Made by a program: the position numbers and the translations under genes. Source: Streptococcus penaeicida (lineage in GTDB: Bacteria; Bacillota; Bacilli; Lactobacillales; Streptococcaceae). Taken from it: a DNA stretch of 64,000 nucleotides. Numbering within the stretch: the stretch's first letter is position 1; each line of letters begins with the position of its first letter. The notes under the pieces were generated by a model that saw only the letters and a list, made by a program, of their open reading frames with translations, did no database searches and was not told where the DNA came from. The DNA lies in NCBI RefSeq assembly GCF_002887775.1, contig NZ_LOCM01000032.1, positions 62,001 to 126,000 on the forward strand. The letters are read 5' to 3'. Positions 38,400 through 48,659 of the stretch are shown here, one piece after another.

Positions 38400-40264
38400 T
38401 AAAATATTCCTTTTTCTTTCGTTAGTTCTATAAAATCTTCTTCGTCGATTACCTTACGGATAGCTTCTTTTAACTCATCATTACTTGCGACACGAAAAAT
38501 GTCATCATATAACTCAATGAGATCAGCTTCCATTTGACTCTCCACTCGATTTGGAATAGCAACCATGAAGATAAATTCAACCTGATTATCATCCTCTTGA
38601 TGGACTTTTTCTAAAAGACCTAAAAGTAAAATTGTTTTTGTATCTATTTGATTAATGGTATGAGGAAAAGCAATGCGATTACCGAAGATTGTTGATTGTT
38701 GCTTTTCGCGACTAATGATGCGTTGCTCAAAACCCTCATCAACCAGTTTCTTTTCTGAAAGATAGTTAGTCATCTCTAGAAGATAATCTTGATAATTTTC
38801 CTTTGGAGACAATCTAACAAAATGTAATGCTGTTAATACTAAATTCTTTTGATGGTAGAATTGTAATTTTTGCCATTCATTTTGTAACCATTGATCATCA
38901 AATAAATTTGTTATTTGAACAACAGGAGATTTTAGTTGTCCAAATTTTAGTGGGATTGTTGTGAAAATAGCAAAATAATGGTCATTTTGTTCAGGACAAA
39001 ATTGCTCTTCTGAAAATTGTTCAATTTCAATATCTCTACCAAGAACGCTCATTAAGCGCCGGCATATCATATTTGCTGTCCCTCTCCCAGTTGTACAAAC
39101 AACCGCAATTTTTTTCGAACCAATTTCTGTTTGTGCTTCTTTATCCCGCATCATCATTTCAAAATATAATGCTAAATAACTCTTTTCTGAAGGCTGAACA
39201 GAATAACCAAAAATTTCTGATAAGACTTCTGTTGCCACATTTGCCATTTCAAATGCTAGAGGGTATTTGTTTTTTATCTCCCCATGAAAAATATCGTTAG
39301 CTTGAATATGAAATATAAGTCTATTTACTAAAAACTTAAAATGTGTTTCAAGCTCTTGATATAATTGGTCTTTCTCAAAGTTTACAAGTAATGTTTCTTT
39401 AACTCTAGAAATCATCTGAAGATAAATATCATAAAGTTTTTCATCTTTTATACTTTCATATTCCAGACCATCAATGTACTGGATATTCAAGGGAAAGGCA
39501 ATAAACTGGCGTTCAAAAAAACTTAGCGAGATATGATAGGTTAGTTCTATGTGATAGACAAGCTCCTCAATAAAAGAAGTCATTTGAACTTCGTGGCTGT
39601 AATAAATAATTGGATAATCCACATAATTACCTTTACTTACTCTAGCAATTGTAATAGCTAAGGTTTTTGAAAGTAATTCCTGTATTTTATGAGGAAGCTT
39701 TAAGTCTTTATAAAGCTTGTCCAAAAATACAATTGTTTCATATTTTAAGGTGTTCCCATCGAAGTAATTAAATACTTGATGAATATAAAGCAACCTTAAA
39801 TTATGTTCATCTCCATTTATTTCAATGCCATGATTTGGTTTTCCAACAACAGCGACAGAATAATCTTGAGCTATTCTTTTAACAAGTTTTAAATCTTTAT
39901 TTAAAGTCCCCCTACTAACGCCAACTTCCTCAGCAAGTTCATCAATCGTTAATGAGTTTTTGCAATTTATTAGTCTTTTGATTAAATAGGCAACGCGCTT
40001 ACTGGACGAATTAAAGTCACTCTGTTTTCTTAAACTACCAGAAAGTACTGTCTCTAATCTTGTATAATCAAAGACTTGCATTTGAAGTTTATTTTGTTTC
40101 TGAATGATTCTAATGTCGTCATCTAACAAATCGTTTAATTGGTCGATACTCTTCATCAACGTTTGATTGCTAATATTAAGAGCATTTTTCAAAGTATCAA
40201 TGTCCACTTCGTGTTGTGCAACTAAAGGCTCTATTATTTGATACCATCGATTTACTAACGTCAC
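38399..40264 (-). CDS. gutR: PRD-containing transcriptional activator of sorbitol operon
   Basis: BglG/MtlR-type activator, 621 residues. Order: N-terminal helix-turn-helix domains (including TIDELAEEVGVSRGTLNKDLKLVKRIA near residue 100), two PTS regulation domains, an EIIB-like domain with the Cys in VVCTTGRGTANMICRR, and a C-terminal EIIA-like domain with the phosphorylatable His in IAFPHTINQ. HPr- and EII-dependent phosphorylation should tune it to sorbitol supply. Start GTG at 40264 with AAGGAAG before it. It lies between srlD and gutM. Confidence 0.9.
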   Translation of the reverse strand: MTLVNRWYQIIEPLVAQHEVDIDTLKNALNISNQTLMKSIDQLNDLLDDDIRIIQKQNKLQMQVFDYTRLETVLSGSLRKQSDFNSSSKRVAYLIKRLINCKNSLTIDELAEEVGVSRGTLNKDLKLVKRIAQDYSVAVVGKPNHGIEINGDEHNLRLLYIHQVFNYFDGNTLKYETIVFLDKLYKDLKLPHKIQELLSKTLAITIARVSKGNYVDYPIIYYSHEVQMTSFIEELVYHIELTYHISLSFFERQFIAFPLNIQYIDGLEYESIKDEKLYDIYLQMISRVKETLLVNFEKDQLYQELETHFKFLVNRLIFHIQANDIFHGEIKNKYPLAFEMANVATEVLSEIFGYSVQPSEKSYLALYFEMMMRDKEAQTEIGSKKIAVVCTTGRGTANMICRRLMSVLGRDIEIEQFSEEQFCPEQNDHYFAIFTTIPLKFGQLKSPVVQITNLFDDQWLQNEWQKLQFYHQKNLVLTALHFVRLSPKENYQDYLLEMTNYLSEKKLVDEGFEQRIISREKQQSTIFGNRIAFPHTINQIDTKTILLLGLLEKVHQEDDNQVEFIFMVAIPNRVESQMEADLIELYDDIFRVASNDELKEAIRKVIDEEDFIELTKEKGIF

Positions 40265-40285
40265 TATTCACTTCCTTATCTATTA

Positions 40286-41086
40286 CTATCCTCTAGTCTT
40301 ACCACCTGCCACATTTGTTGTAATTCCAGTAATATAGCTTGAACGATCTGAAATATAATAGGCTACCAGATCAGCAACTTCACTTAGTTTTCCACTTCTA
40401 CCCAATGGTGTTGTACTGGTTGATGAATAACCTTCTCTAATTTGTTCAACAGTTTTATTTCTAGTATAGCCTAATGCTTTCTCATATGCCAATGTGCGCA
40501 AACCTGTCGCTTCCATAATACCAGGTGCAATACCAACGACACGAACCCCATGTTTACCAAGTTCTTTAGCCCAAGAACGCGTGTAGCTATATACAGCAGC
40601 CTTTGTTGCCGCATAAGCACTTTGTCCTTCTGAACCTTCCAATCCTGCTTCAGACGCCATGTTAATAATGACACCAGATTGTTTTTCAACTAGAATTCTT
40701 CCTACTGATTGACTAACTAAATACAGACCTTTTTGATTAATCATGGTAATTTTTTCAAAAGTTGCATCATCAAGTTCATACTTCCCATGAGGATCCTTTG
40801 GATCAATTAGCAAACGAGGAACATTAATACCTGCATTATTAACTAATGCATCAATAGTTCCAAATCGTTCAACTACCTGACATACCGCAGCCTCAACTTG
40901 TTCACGGTAAGTTACATCTACCTGAACAAAAAGTAAATTGTCATGTTTTAAGCCATTATCTTGAATGTCAAAGTTAGCAACTTTAACATCCAGTTCTAAA
41001 AGTTCTTCTACGATAGCTTTACCTATCCCAGATGAGGCACCCGTAACGACTACGGTTTTTCCTGATATGTTTAACCAGTCTGTCAT
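40286..41086 (-). CDS. srlD: Sorbitol-6-phosphate 2-dehydrogenase
   Basis: Short-chain dehydrogenase of 266 residues that oxidises sorbitol-6-phosphate to fructose-6-phosphate with NAD+. The cofactor motif is VVTGASSGIGKAIVEE, followed by NNAGINVPR and the catalytic SAYAATKAA (Tyr-x-x-x-Lys). The C-terminus ITGITTNVAGGKTRG is typical of the sorbitol-phosphate group. First gene of the operon; AAGGAG precedes the start and a cre site overlaps its promoter. Confidence 0.93.
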   Translation of the reverse strand: MTDWLNISGKTVVVTGASSGIGKAIVEELLELDVKVANFDIQDNGLKHDNLLFVQVDVTYREQVEAAVCQVVERFGTIDALVNNAGINVPRLLIDPKDPHGKYELDDATFEKITMINQKGLYLVSQSVGRILVEKQSGVIINMASEAGLEGSEGQSAYAATKAAVYSYTRSWAKELGKHGVRVVGIAPGIMEATGLRTLAYEKALGYTRNKTVEQIREGYSSTSTTPLGRSGKLSEVADLVAYYISDRSSYITGITTNVAGGKTRG

Positions 41087-41118
41087 AATAACTCTCCTTA
41101 AAATTATTTTGTGACTTT

Positions 41119-41147
41119 ATTATAAAACGCTTACAACTAATAATTAA
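41119..41147 (-). promoter_or_regulatory. Sorbitol operon promoter with overlapping cre
   Basis: Minus strand -10 TATAAT (41119-41124), weak -35 TTAATT (41142-41147) at 17 bases. The sequence TGTAAGCGTTTTAT (41122-41135) matches the CcpA site at 13 of 14 positions and overlaps the -10. A weak -35 fits a need for GutR/GutM activation. Confidence 0.65.
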
Positions 41148-41188
41148 GACAGTCATTTTTCTAGATTTTAAAAAAATACTATACTAAT

Positions 41189-41214
41189 AAAAAAAAAAGC
41201 CCTCAATAAGGGCT
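41189..41214 (-). terminator. Terminator downstream of pgi and repeat element
   Basis: Minus strand AGCCCT, loop TATTG, AGGGCT then ten T. It insulates pgi from the sorbitol operon. The gap 41087-41511 holds this, the srl promoter and one copy of a structured repeat. Confidence 0.8.
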
Positions 41215-41313
41215 AATTGTTTTGACCAAGTGTTTTTTACCAGCTTATGACAAACTTGATAATATTAATCTCTCAACTATTGAATATAGAACTTGCGAGT
41301 GAAGCATGACAAA

Positions 41314-41453
41314 CCGATACTTTACGCTGTAGCAAAAATGCCAGAAACTATTAGTTCCTGGCATTCGGAAATCTTAAGACCCTAGGCTTAAGATTTAGGT
41401 ATGGAATTCCGGAGGAAGTCGCTACCGTCCTAACTTCCTAAGTAAAGTATCGG
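41314..41453. repeat. Structured repeat element, copy A
   Basis: A 140-base element with perfect 12-base terminal inverted repeats CCGATACTTTAC / GTAAAGTATCGG. Next to the left end is a hairpin ATGCCAGAAAC ... GTTCCTGGCAT flanked by GTAGCAAAA and TCGGAAATCTT. The same left and right parts recur at 56044-56270 around a different middle. On the minus strand the hairpin plus TTTTT resembles a terminator for pgi. No coding capacity. It could be a miniature mobile element or a structured RNA. Confidence 0.6.
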
Positions 41454-41511
41454 AAAAAATATTTTTTCCTTTAGTCTAAAAGCTAGTTTAAAAAGCTCTT
41501 AAATATCAACA

Positions 41512-42861
41512 TTATAAACGTGCGTTTAATTCTGCACCTAATTCTTCAAATCCTGGTTTACCTAAAAGGGCAAACATGTTTTTCTTGTATGCTTCAACTC
41601 CTGGTTGGTCAAATGGATTAACACCATTTAAGTAACCTGATAAAGCAATAGCAATTTCGAAGAAGTAGATTGTGTATCCAAGAGTGAACTCATCTTGGCT
41701 AGGAATAGTCAAGTAAGTATTTGGAACACCTCCATCTGTATGGGCAAGAAGCACACCGTCAGTTGCTTTTTTGTTGACGAAGTCAACATCTTTTCCTTGT
41801 AAATAACCTAAGCCATCAAGATCAGCCTCTTCAGTAGGAATTGTGATGTTTTGACGTGGTTTATCAACACGGATAACTGTTTCGAAGAGGTTACGGTAAC
41901 CTTCTTGAATAAATTGTCCTAATGAGTGTAAGTCTGTTGAGAAGTTAGCTGAAGTTGGGTAAATACCTTTTTGATCTTTACCTTCTGATTCACCAGCTAA
42001 TTGTTTCCACCACTCACTGAAGTATTGAAGAGATGGTTCGTAGTTGGCAAAGACTTCAGTAACATAACCTTTACGGTAAAGAATGTTACGGATTACAGCA
42101 TATTGGTATGCTTCATTTTCAGCAATTTTATCTGAAGTGTAAGTTTGACGAGCTGCGTTTGCGCCTTCCATCAATTTAGTGATGTCAGCACCTGAAGCAG
42201 CAATTGGAAGTAATCCAACTGGTGTTAATACGGTGAAACGGCCACCAACGCTATCTGGAACAACGAAAGTTTCCCAACCATTTGCGTCAGCTTCAACTTT
42301 AACAGCTCCTTTAGCTTTATCAGTAGTTGCATAAATGCGTTTATTTGCTTCGTCTTTACCATATTTTTTAACAAGTAATTCTTTGAAAACACGGAAAGCA
42401 ATTGCAGGTTCAGTAGTTGTACCTGATTTTGAAATCACGTTTACTGAGAAATCTTTATCAGCAACGTAGTCTACTAAGTCAGCAAGGTAGTTTGATGAAA
42501 TAGAATTTCCAGCATAAAGAATTTGTGGAGCTTTACGTTCTTCAGCTGTTTGTAAATTAACGAATGAATTGTTTAAGAAATCAATTGCTGCGCGGGCACC
42601 TAAGTATGAACCGCCGATACCGATAACGACAAGCACTTGGCTATCAGATTGGATTTTAGCTGCTGCTTTTTGAATACGAGCAAATTCTTCTTTATCGTAA
42701 TCTTCAGGAAGGTTTAACCAACCAGTCATTTCAGCACCTGGGCCAGTACCTTGACGTAAAGCTGCGTCAGCTGCGGAAACATGCATTTGCATGTAGTCCA
42801 ATTCATGTGGTGCAACGAATTGTCCTAGTACTTTTGAATAATCAAATTTAATATGTGACAT
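41512..42861 (-). CDS. pgi: Glucose-6-phosphate isomerase
   Basis: Glycolytic enzyme interconverting glucose-6-phosphate and fructose-6-phosphate. The ATG at 42859-42861 has AAGGGG before it and gives [13 protein letters not shown] and 449 residues; the ATG at 42891 would be upstream of any likely mRNA start. Conserved motifs: [27 protein letters not shown] and [14 protein letters not shown]. Its own promoter is at 42896-42924. Monocistronic. Confidence 0.97.
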   Translation of the reverse strand: MSHIKFDYSKVLGQFVAPHELDYMQMHVSAADAALRQGTGPGAEMTGWLNLPEDYDKEEFARIQKAAAKIQSDSQVLVVIGIGGSYLGARAAIDFLNNSFVNLQTAEERKAPQILYAGNSISSNYLADLVDYVADKDFSVNVISKSGTTTEPAIAFRVFKELLVKKYGKDEANKRIYATTDKAKGAVKVEADANGWETFVVPDSVGGRFTVLTPVGLLPIAASGADITKLMEGANAARQTYTSDKIAENEAYQYAVIRNILYRKGYVTEVFANYEPSLQYFSEWWKQLAGESEGKDQKGIYPTSANFSTDLHSLGQFIQEGYRNLFETVIRVDKPRQNITIPTEEADLDGLGYLQGKDVDFVNKKATDGVLLAHTDGGVPNTYLTIPSQDEFTLGYTIYFFEIAIALSGYLNGVNPFDQPGVEAYKKNMFALLGKPGFEELGAELNARL

Positions 42862-42895
42862 AAATGTACCCCTTATAATTTTTGCGTTCACTACT

Positions 42896-42924
42896 ATATT
42901 AACTCTTTGTTTCTATTTTTTCAA
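42896..42924 (-). promoter_or_regulatory. pgi promoter
   Basis: Minus strand TTGAAA (42919-42924), 17 bases, TAATAT (42896-42901), 35 bases before the start codon. Confidence 0.6.
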
Positions 42925-43003
42925 TCATTTTGAAGATATTTTCACAATATCTGAAAGTTATTTTCTTTTCAAGAAAATTATTGAAAATTGACCATTTTTT
43001 GAC

Positions 43004-43011
43004 AAAAAAAT
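43004..43011 (-). terminator. T run ending the SRP RNA
   Basis: Seven T plus one A directly after the closing stem of the SRP RNA on the minus strand; the RNA's own terminal stem serves as the terminator hairpin. Confidence 0.7.
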
Positions 43012-43085
43012 AGAGCACACACCTGAAATCGCTTAGGGCTGCTGGATTCCTCCCCTGACCCACTTCACGCACAAGTGTTGCTCCA
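43012..43085 (-). ncRNA. ffs: Signal recognition particle RNA (4.5S/scRNA type)
   Basis: About 74-nucleotide SRP RNA that with Ffh targets membrane and secretory proteins. The universal tip is present on the minus strand: GGGTCAGGGGAGGAATCC followed by AGCAGCCCTAAGC, giving the GGTCAG / GGAA / AGCAG helix-8 pattern. The ends GGAGCAACACTTG and CAGGTGTGTGCTC pair to form the closing stem, and a T run follows. A promoter lies 7 bases upstream. Position after tadA matches other streptococci. Confidence 0.92.
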
Positions 43086-43091
43086 GTTAAT

Positions 43092-43119
43092 ATTCTACCA
43101 TAAAATCATGAATTTGCAA
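43092..43119 (-). promoter_or_regulatory. SRP RNA promoter inside tadA 3' end
   Basis: Minus strand TTGCAA (43114-43119), 16 bases, TAGAAT (43092-43097) with TGG before it (extended -10). Its -35 lies inside the end of tadA. Confidence 0.6.
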
Positions 43120-43630
43120 GGTTCTGACTTGCTTCTTCTTTGGCTAGGCGCTTAGCCTCCTTCTTTTGCAAGCGTCCCTGACGGAAAAATTCTTGCATGA
43201 TTTGAGCACATTCGGCTTCTAAAATCCCAGTTTCCAGGTCAACCCGATGATTGAGCCGTTCATCTGTCAGAATCTGATAGAGACTTCCCGCTCCACCAAA
43301 TTTTTGATTGGCGGCGCCAAAGATGACCTGAGGTATTCTAGCTAAACCAATGGCACCACTACACATGACACAAGGTTCAATGGTCACAAATAAAGTGCTA
43401 TCCAAAAGACGCCAGTTCCCGACAGTGGCATTAGCCTCATTGATAGCCATGATTTCCGCATGCATAACGGCTTGATTCAGCTCCTCACGCGCATTATGGC
43501 CACGACCAATAATTTCCATATCTTTGACAATAACACAGCCAATTGGAATCTCCGCCTTAGCTAAAGATTTTTCCGCCTCCAACAAGGCCTGCTTCATAAA
43601 GTATTCTTTTTCTTCCTGACTAAATTCCAT
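43106..43630 (-). CDS. tadA: tRNA-specific adenosine deaminase
   Basis: Zinc enzyme that converts A34 to inosine in tRNA-Arg(ACG). The start is the ATG at 43628-43630, whose A overlaps the upstream stop (TAATG), with GGAG before it; it gives MEFSQEEKEYFMKQAL and 174 residues. Zinc site and catalytic Glu: VMHAEIMAI (His-Ala-Glu) and EPCVMCSGAI (Pro-Cys-x-x-Cys). A basic C-terminal tail (KKEAKRLAKEEA) is common in streptococcal copies. Cotranscribed with the MBL-fold gene upstream. Confidence 0.96.
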   Translation of the reverse strand: MEFSQEEKEYFMKQALLEAEKSLAKAEIPIGCVIVKDMEIIGRGHNAREELNQAVMHAEIMAINEANATVGNWRLLDSTLFVTIEPCVMCSGAIGLARIPQVIFGAANQKFGGAGSLYQILTDERLNHRVDLETGILEAECAQIMQEFFRQGRLQKKEAKRLAKEEASQNLANS

Positions 43631-44409
43631 TACTCCAAACTTCCTAAGTCCCAAGATAGCTGAGGAAAGGCTAATTCAACCGGAATGTGACCTGCATACT
43701 TTTGGGTTTCTTCTTTTAAAATTTCCAAATGACGGTTTGGGTCAATCCCTTGCGGAGGGACAGGGGGCATGTGGGTCAAAACAAGTTTCTTAACTCCAGC
43801 AGCCTGAGCCATTAGCCCTGCTTCTTTAGAGGTTAAATGGGCAAAATGATTTTCATTACCCTCATAAAGATAGACGTCTGCTAAAAAGAGATCCGCATCT
43901 TGCGCAAAAGTGGTCATATCCTCAAAATAGCCCGTATCCGCAGTAAAGACAAAGACTTGACCAGTCTTCCTCTCAACAATCCGAAAAGCATAACAAATAA
44001 CCGGATGAACAGTTTTGATAAAAGCAATATCAAAAGGACCAATCGATTGAGACCCATGGACATCATAGGCCACACCAACTGAGACATCTGGTAAGCTTAA
44101 TTTAGCAAACTCACTGGGATCTTCATCATGAGCATAAATAGGTAGTACTTTAGCATCCCATAAATGCTTTGGATAGAGCTGGCGGTAATGGCGTAAGACA
44201 CCTAAATCAGCAACATGATCAGGGTGATAATGACTAATCAAAACCGCATCTAAGTCCAAGGGACTGATAACTTTTTCCAACTCATTTAAGGCACGACTGC
44301 CACAATCCATTAACAGTTGAAAACCATCATGCCCTGTTAAGAGATAGGAGGTTGTTCCCTGATCTTGAAAAGGGTAACCTCCCCAAGAACCTAAAGTTGT
44401 AATTTTCAT
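43630..44409 (-). CDS. MBL-fold metal-dependent hydrolase (YhfI type)
   Basis: A 259-residue metallo-beta-lactamase fold hydrolase related to RNase Z-like and YhfI proteins. The metal-binding HxHxDH motif is ISHYHPDHVADLG; later ligands are in KTVHPVICYAF, FTADTGYFEDM and LTHMPPV. Substrate unknown. It is the first gene of the unit with tadA, which its stop codon overlaps. Confidence 0.88.
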   Translation of the reverse strand: MKITTLGSWGGYPFQDQGTTSYLLTGHDGFQLLMDCGSRALNELEKVISPLDLDAVLISHYHPDHVADLGVLRHYRQLYPKHLWDAKVLPIYAHDEDPSEFAKLSLPDVSVGVAYDVHGSQSIGPFDIAFIKTVHPVICYAFRIVERKTGQVFVFTADTGYFEDMTTFAQDADLFLADVYLYEGNENHFAHLTSKEAGLMAQAAGVKKLVLTHMPPVPPQGIDPNRHLEILKEETQKYAGHIPVELAFPQLSWDLGSLE

Positions 44410-44497
44410 AAGCCTTTACCTACTTTCTTCCTTTCTCTTATTATATCAGAAATCAAAGGAAGTGACTTTTTAGGAAAATGTCAATTTGCCTAAAAAT

Positions 44498-44523
44498 AAA
44501 AAGCCAGGCCCAATTTCCTAGCT
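44498..44523 (-). terminator. Terminator after bioY
   Basis: Minus strand AGCTAGG ... CCTGGCT hairpin followed by TTTTTA, about 65 bases after the bioY stop. Confidence 0.65.
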
Positions 44524-44587
44524 TCTTACTTAAAAGACTGATGTCTTAATGTTACTCACGATTGAAAATATGACAGACCAATGCAGA

Positions 44588-45124
44588 CTAGCCTGCATTG
44601 ATATAAGATTCTCTCAGCTTATATGCAATGAGAGTTGCTAGACCGGCCTTAATGGTATCTCCTGGAATAAAGACAAGATTAGATACTAAAGCTGCCCCGA
44701 TAGGCATGCCGGTGTGAATTGACATCCAAACTGCGCCAATCACATCAACTAAAAGAACGCCAGCTAACCAAATTAAAGCAAAAAGAATGACTTTATTTTG
44801 TGACTTTAATGCTTTAAATAAACCTGCAAAAACTAGTGGTACTAGTAACCAGGCAAAAACATAGCCCGCTGTTGGCCCCATAAAAACTGGTAAAGTTGTG
44901 GCCTTGCCTGAGAATACTGGAACAATAAAGCCAATAAGCATAAAGAGGATAACAGAAAGACTTCCTCGTCTTCCTCCAAGAATTAAGGCGGCTAACATAA
45001 TCCCCATATTTTGGAGAACAATTGGGACCGGAATAAAGCCCAAGGGAATGGCTGGGATAAAGCATAAAATAATGATAAGAGTTGTCATCATGGCCATATA
45101 GGTTAGATCTTTGGTTTTGAACAT
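44588..45124 (-). CDS. bioY: Biotin transporter substrate-binding subunit BioY
   Basis: Membrane S-component of an ECF-type vitamin transporter that captures biotin; 178 residues with six hydrophobic segments. Family features: the N-terminal TYMAMMTTLIIILCFIPAIPLG, then PVPIVLQNMGIMLAALILGGRRG and FMGPTAGYVFAWLL. AAGGAGTAACC precedes the start. It follows the CHY zinc-finger gene by two bases. It needs the shared EcfAT module encoded elsewhere. No BirA operator is seen. Confidence 0.93.
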   Translation of the reverse strand: MFKTKDLTYMAMMTTLIIILCFIPAIPLGFIPVPIVLQNMGIMLAALILGGRRGSLSVILFMLIGFIVPVFSGKATTLPVFMGPTAGYVFAWLLVPLVFAGLFKALKSQNKVILFALIWLAGVLLVDVIGAVWMSIHTGMPIGAALVSNLVFIPGDTIKAGLATLIAYKLRESYINAG

Positions 45125-45126
45125 GG

Positions 45127-45432
45127 TTACTCCTTTTTAAAATAAATATCTTTGTGAAGAGCACATTTAGGATTAAAGGCTTTTTGACAATAGGGGCAAA
45201 ACCCTTTCTGATAAGAAGCCAGGCTAAGCTGATTCTTACAGGCGCCACAAACTACTGGATAAACTTCCTCTTTACCGCTGGGCTCAAAGAGATGGTCTTC
45301 TAGTAAGTCATGGCACTGATAACAGGCATAATATTTCTGACAGGCTTGGCATTTTAAAGTAGCAATATCCAAGTCACTATGATAATGTCGGCAACGTGAT
45401 TCCTGATCTAAGTCAATTCCAAAATATTCCAT
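45127..45432 (-). CDS. CHY zinc-finger protein
   Basis: A 101-residue Cys/His-rich protein of the CHY zinc-finger family. Metal ligands run in pairs: CRHYHSDLD, CQACQKYYACYQCHD, CGACKNQL and CPYCQKAF. Such domains bind three zinc ions; the bacterial role is unknown. It lies directly before bioY, apparently in the same transcript; a link to biotin uptake is not shown. Confidence 0.85.
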   Translation of the reverse strand: MEYFGIDLDQESRCRHYHSDLDIATLKCQACQKYYACYQCHDLLEDHLFEPSGKEEVYPVVCGACKNQLSLASYQKGFCPYCQKAFNPKCALHKDIYFKKE

Positions 45433-45518
45433 ATGAACTCTTTTCTGTAACTTAGTTTAAGCTAATTCCGAGAACTTGTCAACCTAATTTTTATTATAGG
45501 GTAACAAAAAGACAATTT

Positions 45519-45541
45519 AAAAACAGAGATCAACTCTGTTT

Positions 45542-45543
<2 letters not shown>
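45519..45543 (-). terminator. Terminator overlapping the tgt stop codon
   Basis: AAAACAGAG, loop ATCAA, CTCTGTTTT with flanking runs on both strands; it overlaps the tgt stop. Confidence 0.7.
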
Positions 45544-46753
<1,210 letters not shown>

Positions 46754-46835
46754 TCAGCTTTATTATTCTAACAGATTTTTGAAGGTTTGTCATGGCATTT
46801 CACTAGCGAATTAGTATGAAAAGACAGAGGCCTTA

Positions 46836-46844
46836 TGCTATAAT
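46836..46844 (+). promoter_or_regulatory. Extended -10 promoter of the DUF975 gene
   Basis: TGC then TATAAT (46839-46844), 24 bases before the start; no clear -35. Confidence 0.55.
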
Positions 46845-46868
46845 AAAGACTAGACTAAAGGAGTCCCA

Positions 46869-47642
46869 ATGAAATCATCAGACTATAAAAAACAGGCAAA
46901 AGGCCTACTCAAAAACTTGCCTGGCAAACAACAACTTTTTTTTATTCCCATTATCTTTATCATTGCACTTATCGCTGTTCAAATCCACCAAAATGCTATT
47001 ATTGATTCGGGAGTCCAAACATCTGTTTTTGCTGAATTATTTCCAACTTTACTTAATATTTTAGCCAGTTTCTTTGGACTATCAGCCACTTTTACCATGC
47101 TAAAAGTCATCCAAAATAAACAAAGAGAAGTCTCTTTCAATGACTTGCCTCTTTCCTTTTCAGCAAACCTATTTTGGAAAATTATCATTGTCAGTTTTAT
47201 TAAATGGCTATTACTAATCGTTTGGTCCCTCCTCTTCTTACTAGGACTAGCTCTAGTAGGTTTGGGAATCTATATGGGGCAAAGTAATGGCTGGAGTACA
47301 GCTTTATGGGTACTCATTTTCGGAATGATTATCAGCCTTGTTGGTGGTACTATCTCTATCAACCGGCAATACGCCTATTCCAAAGTCAACCCTATTCTTT
47401 TTGAATTAGTTGAGAGCGGTCAATACATTGGACCTGCCGATGTTATTGACCGGAGTGTTGCTTTAACCAAAGGTTATAAGTGGAAAAATTTCCTCCTTCA
47501 CCTTACCTTTTTTGGTTGGTTGATTCTGATTATCTTTTCTTTTGGACTTTTACTTTTCCATGTTTATCCTTATTTCCTTACCAGCGACCTCTATTTCTAT
47601 GAACACTTAAAAAAGTTGAAATCTGACTCCCTTCCACATTAA
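46869..47642 (+). CDS. DUF975-family membrane protein
   Basis: A 257-residue polytopic membrane protein of the DUF975 family, role unknown. About five to six hydrophobic segments; the N-terminus KSSDYKKQAKGLLKNLPGKQ and the central YAYSKVNPILFELVESG (variant of the family's Y-s-f-a-p-y-i-l motif) are recognisable. AAAGGAG precedes the start. It converges on perR across a bidirectional terminator. Confidence 0.8.
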   Translation: MKSSDYKKQAKGLLKNLPGKQQLFFIPIIFIIALIAVQIHQNAIIDSGVQTSVFAELFPTLLNILASFFGLSATFTMLKVIQNKQREVSFNDLPLSFSANLFWKIIIVSFIKWLLLIVWSLLFLLGLALVGLGIYMGQSNGWSTALWVLIFGMIISLVGGTISINRQYAYSKVNPILFELVESGQYIGPADVIDRSVALTKGYKWKNFLLHLTFFGWLILIIFSFGLLLFHVYPYFLTSDLYFYEHLKKLKSDSLPH

Positions 47643-47659
47643 ATTATGTGAAGACAATA

Positions 47660-47694
47660 TAAAATAGCCTTCTCAAAAGAGATGGCTATTTTTG
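47660..47694. terminator. Bidirectional terminator between DUF975 gene and perR
   Basis: AAAATAGCC ... GGCTATTTT with a central CTC/GAG pair and T run on both strands. Confidence 0.8.
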
Positions 47695-47699
47695 TTAGA

Positions 47700-48170
47700 T
47701 TAATAGAGACGTTTGGTTTTCTTTTGGCATTCAGGACAAATCCCGTAAGCAATAATTGGAATACGCGTAATCCGATAGCCTGTTTGCTCATGGGCCTCTT
47801 TGGCAACATCCATGACATCAACATCCATAAAGTCAGCAATTTTACCACAGTCTTCACAAACAACATTGACGTGTTGGTGTCCCATAAAATCATAATATGT
47901 CGTTAAATCATTAGAAATTTTAATTTCTGAAACAAAACCCTCGTCAACAAGAACCTTTAAGTTATTGTAGACAGTCGCTAAACTCATATTAGGAAAATCA
48001 TCTTTCAAGTCCCGATAAATTTTGTCAGCACTTGGATGTTCTTGCGACAGAACCATATATGAAATAATAGCTTTACGAGTTTCCGTAATTCTAATATGTT
48101 TTTCACGTAGATGCTCTAAAACATTTTCAAAGGCATCTAAAGCTTGTTGGTTATGTGAATGAACATCCAT
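47700..48170 (-). CDS. perR: Fur-family peroxide regulator PerR
   Basis: Metal-dependent repressor that senses peroxide by His oxidation. The ATG at 48168-48170 is chosen, with AAGGAG seven bases before it, giving MDVHSHNQQALD. Winged helix: PSADKIYRDLKDDFPNMSLATVYNNLKVL. Metal sites: HQHVNVVCEDCGK and CPECQKK (structural zinc Cys4). The role as PerR rather than Fur or Zur is inferred from streptococci, where PerR is the usual single copy beside these genes. I saw no clear Per box nearby. Confidence 0.88.
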   Translation of the reverse strand: MDVHSHNQQALDAFENVLEHLREKHIRITETRKAIISYMVLSQEHPSADKIYRDLKDDFPNMSLATVYNNLKVLVDEGFVSEIKISNDLTTYYDFMGHQHVNVVCEDCGKIADFMDVDVMDVAKEAHEQTGYRITRIPIIAYGICPECQKKTKRLY

Positions 48171-48208
48171 AAACAATCTCCTTATTTTTCTAGCGGGTAT
48201 TTATATTC

Positions 48209-48643
48209 TCAATTATAACATGAAGTTCGGTAATCAATTTTTAGGCAACGATTCATGACAATATCTTCTTTTCCGGCCGCCCTTAAAATCGCTTCAGCTT
48301 CCTGATTTTCCAAGCCAAGTTGTGCCCAAAAAACCTTTGCATCTGTTTCTAAAAATTCTTGAGCCACTTGTGGAAGGGCCTCACTACGTCTGAAGACATC
48401 CACAATATCAATAGCTTCTGGTATGTCTTTTAGGCTAGCATAGACTTTTTCATCTAAGATTTCATGCCCAGCTAATTTGGGATTGACTGGAATAATCCGA
48501 TAACCCATAGCCTGCATAAATTTCGCTACGCCATAGGCTGCTGTTTCTGTCCTATCTGACAAACCAACGACAGCAATTCTTTTAGCTTCTTGCAAATAAG
48601 CTTTTATAGTTTCATCAGAAGGGTTTTGAAAATGATAGGTCAT
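48209..48643 (-). CDS. CoA-binding domain protein (YccU type)
   Basis: A 144-residue Rossmann-fold protein of the CoA_binding family. Motifs: RIAVVGLSDRTETAAYGVAKFMQ (nucleotide-binding loop), IPVNPKLAGHEILDEKVYASL and VFWAQLGLENQEA. Function unknown; members bind CoA. It lies between polA and perR on the same strand. Confidence 0.85.
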   Translation of the reverse strand: MTYHFQNPSDETIKAYLQEAKRIAVVGLSDRTETAAYGVAKFMQAMGYRIIPVNPKLAGHEILDEKVYASLKDIPEAIDIVDVFRRSEALPQVAQEFLETDAKVFWAQLGLENQEAEAILRAAGKEDIVMNRCLKIDYRTSCYN

Positions 48644-48659
48644 TTGTGGTCCTCTTTTT

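Noticed and set aside
41314..41453. Repeat element as an insertion sequence
   Set aside because: It has inverted ends but no transposase frame, and no clear target-site duplication could be read at either copy.
45127..45432. CHY zinc-finger gene as part of a biotin pathway
   Set aside because: Only adjacency to bioY supports this; the protein has no enzymatic motif.
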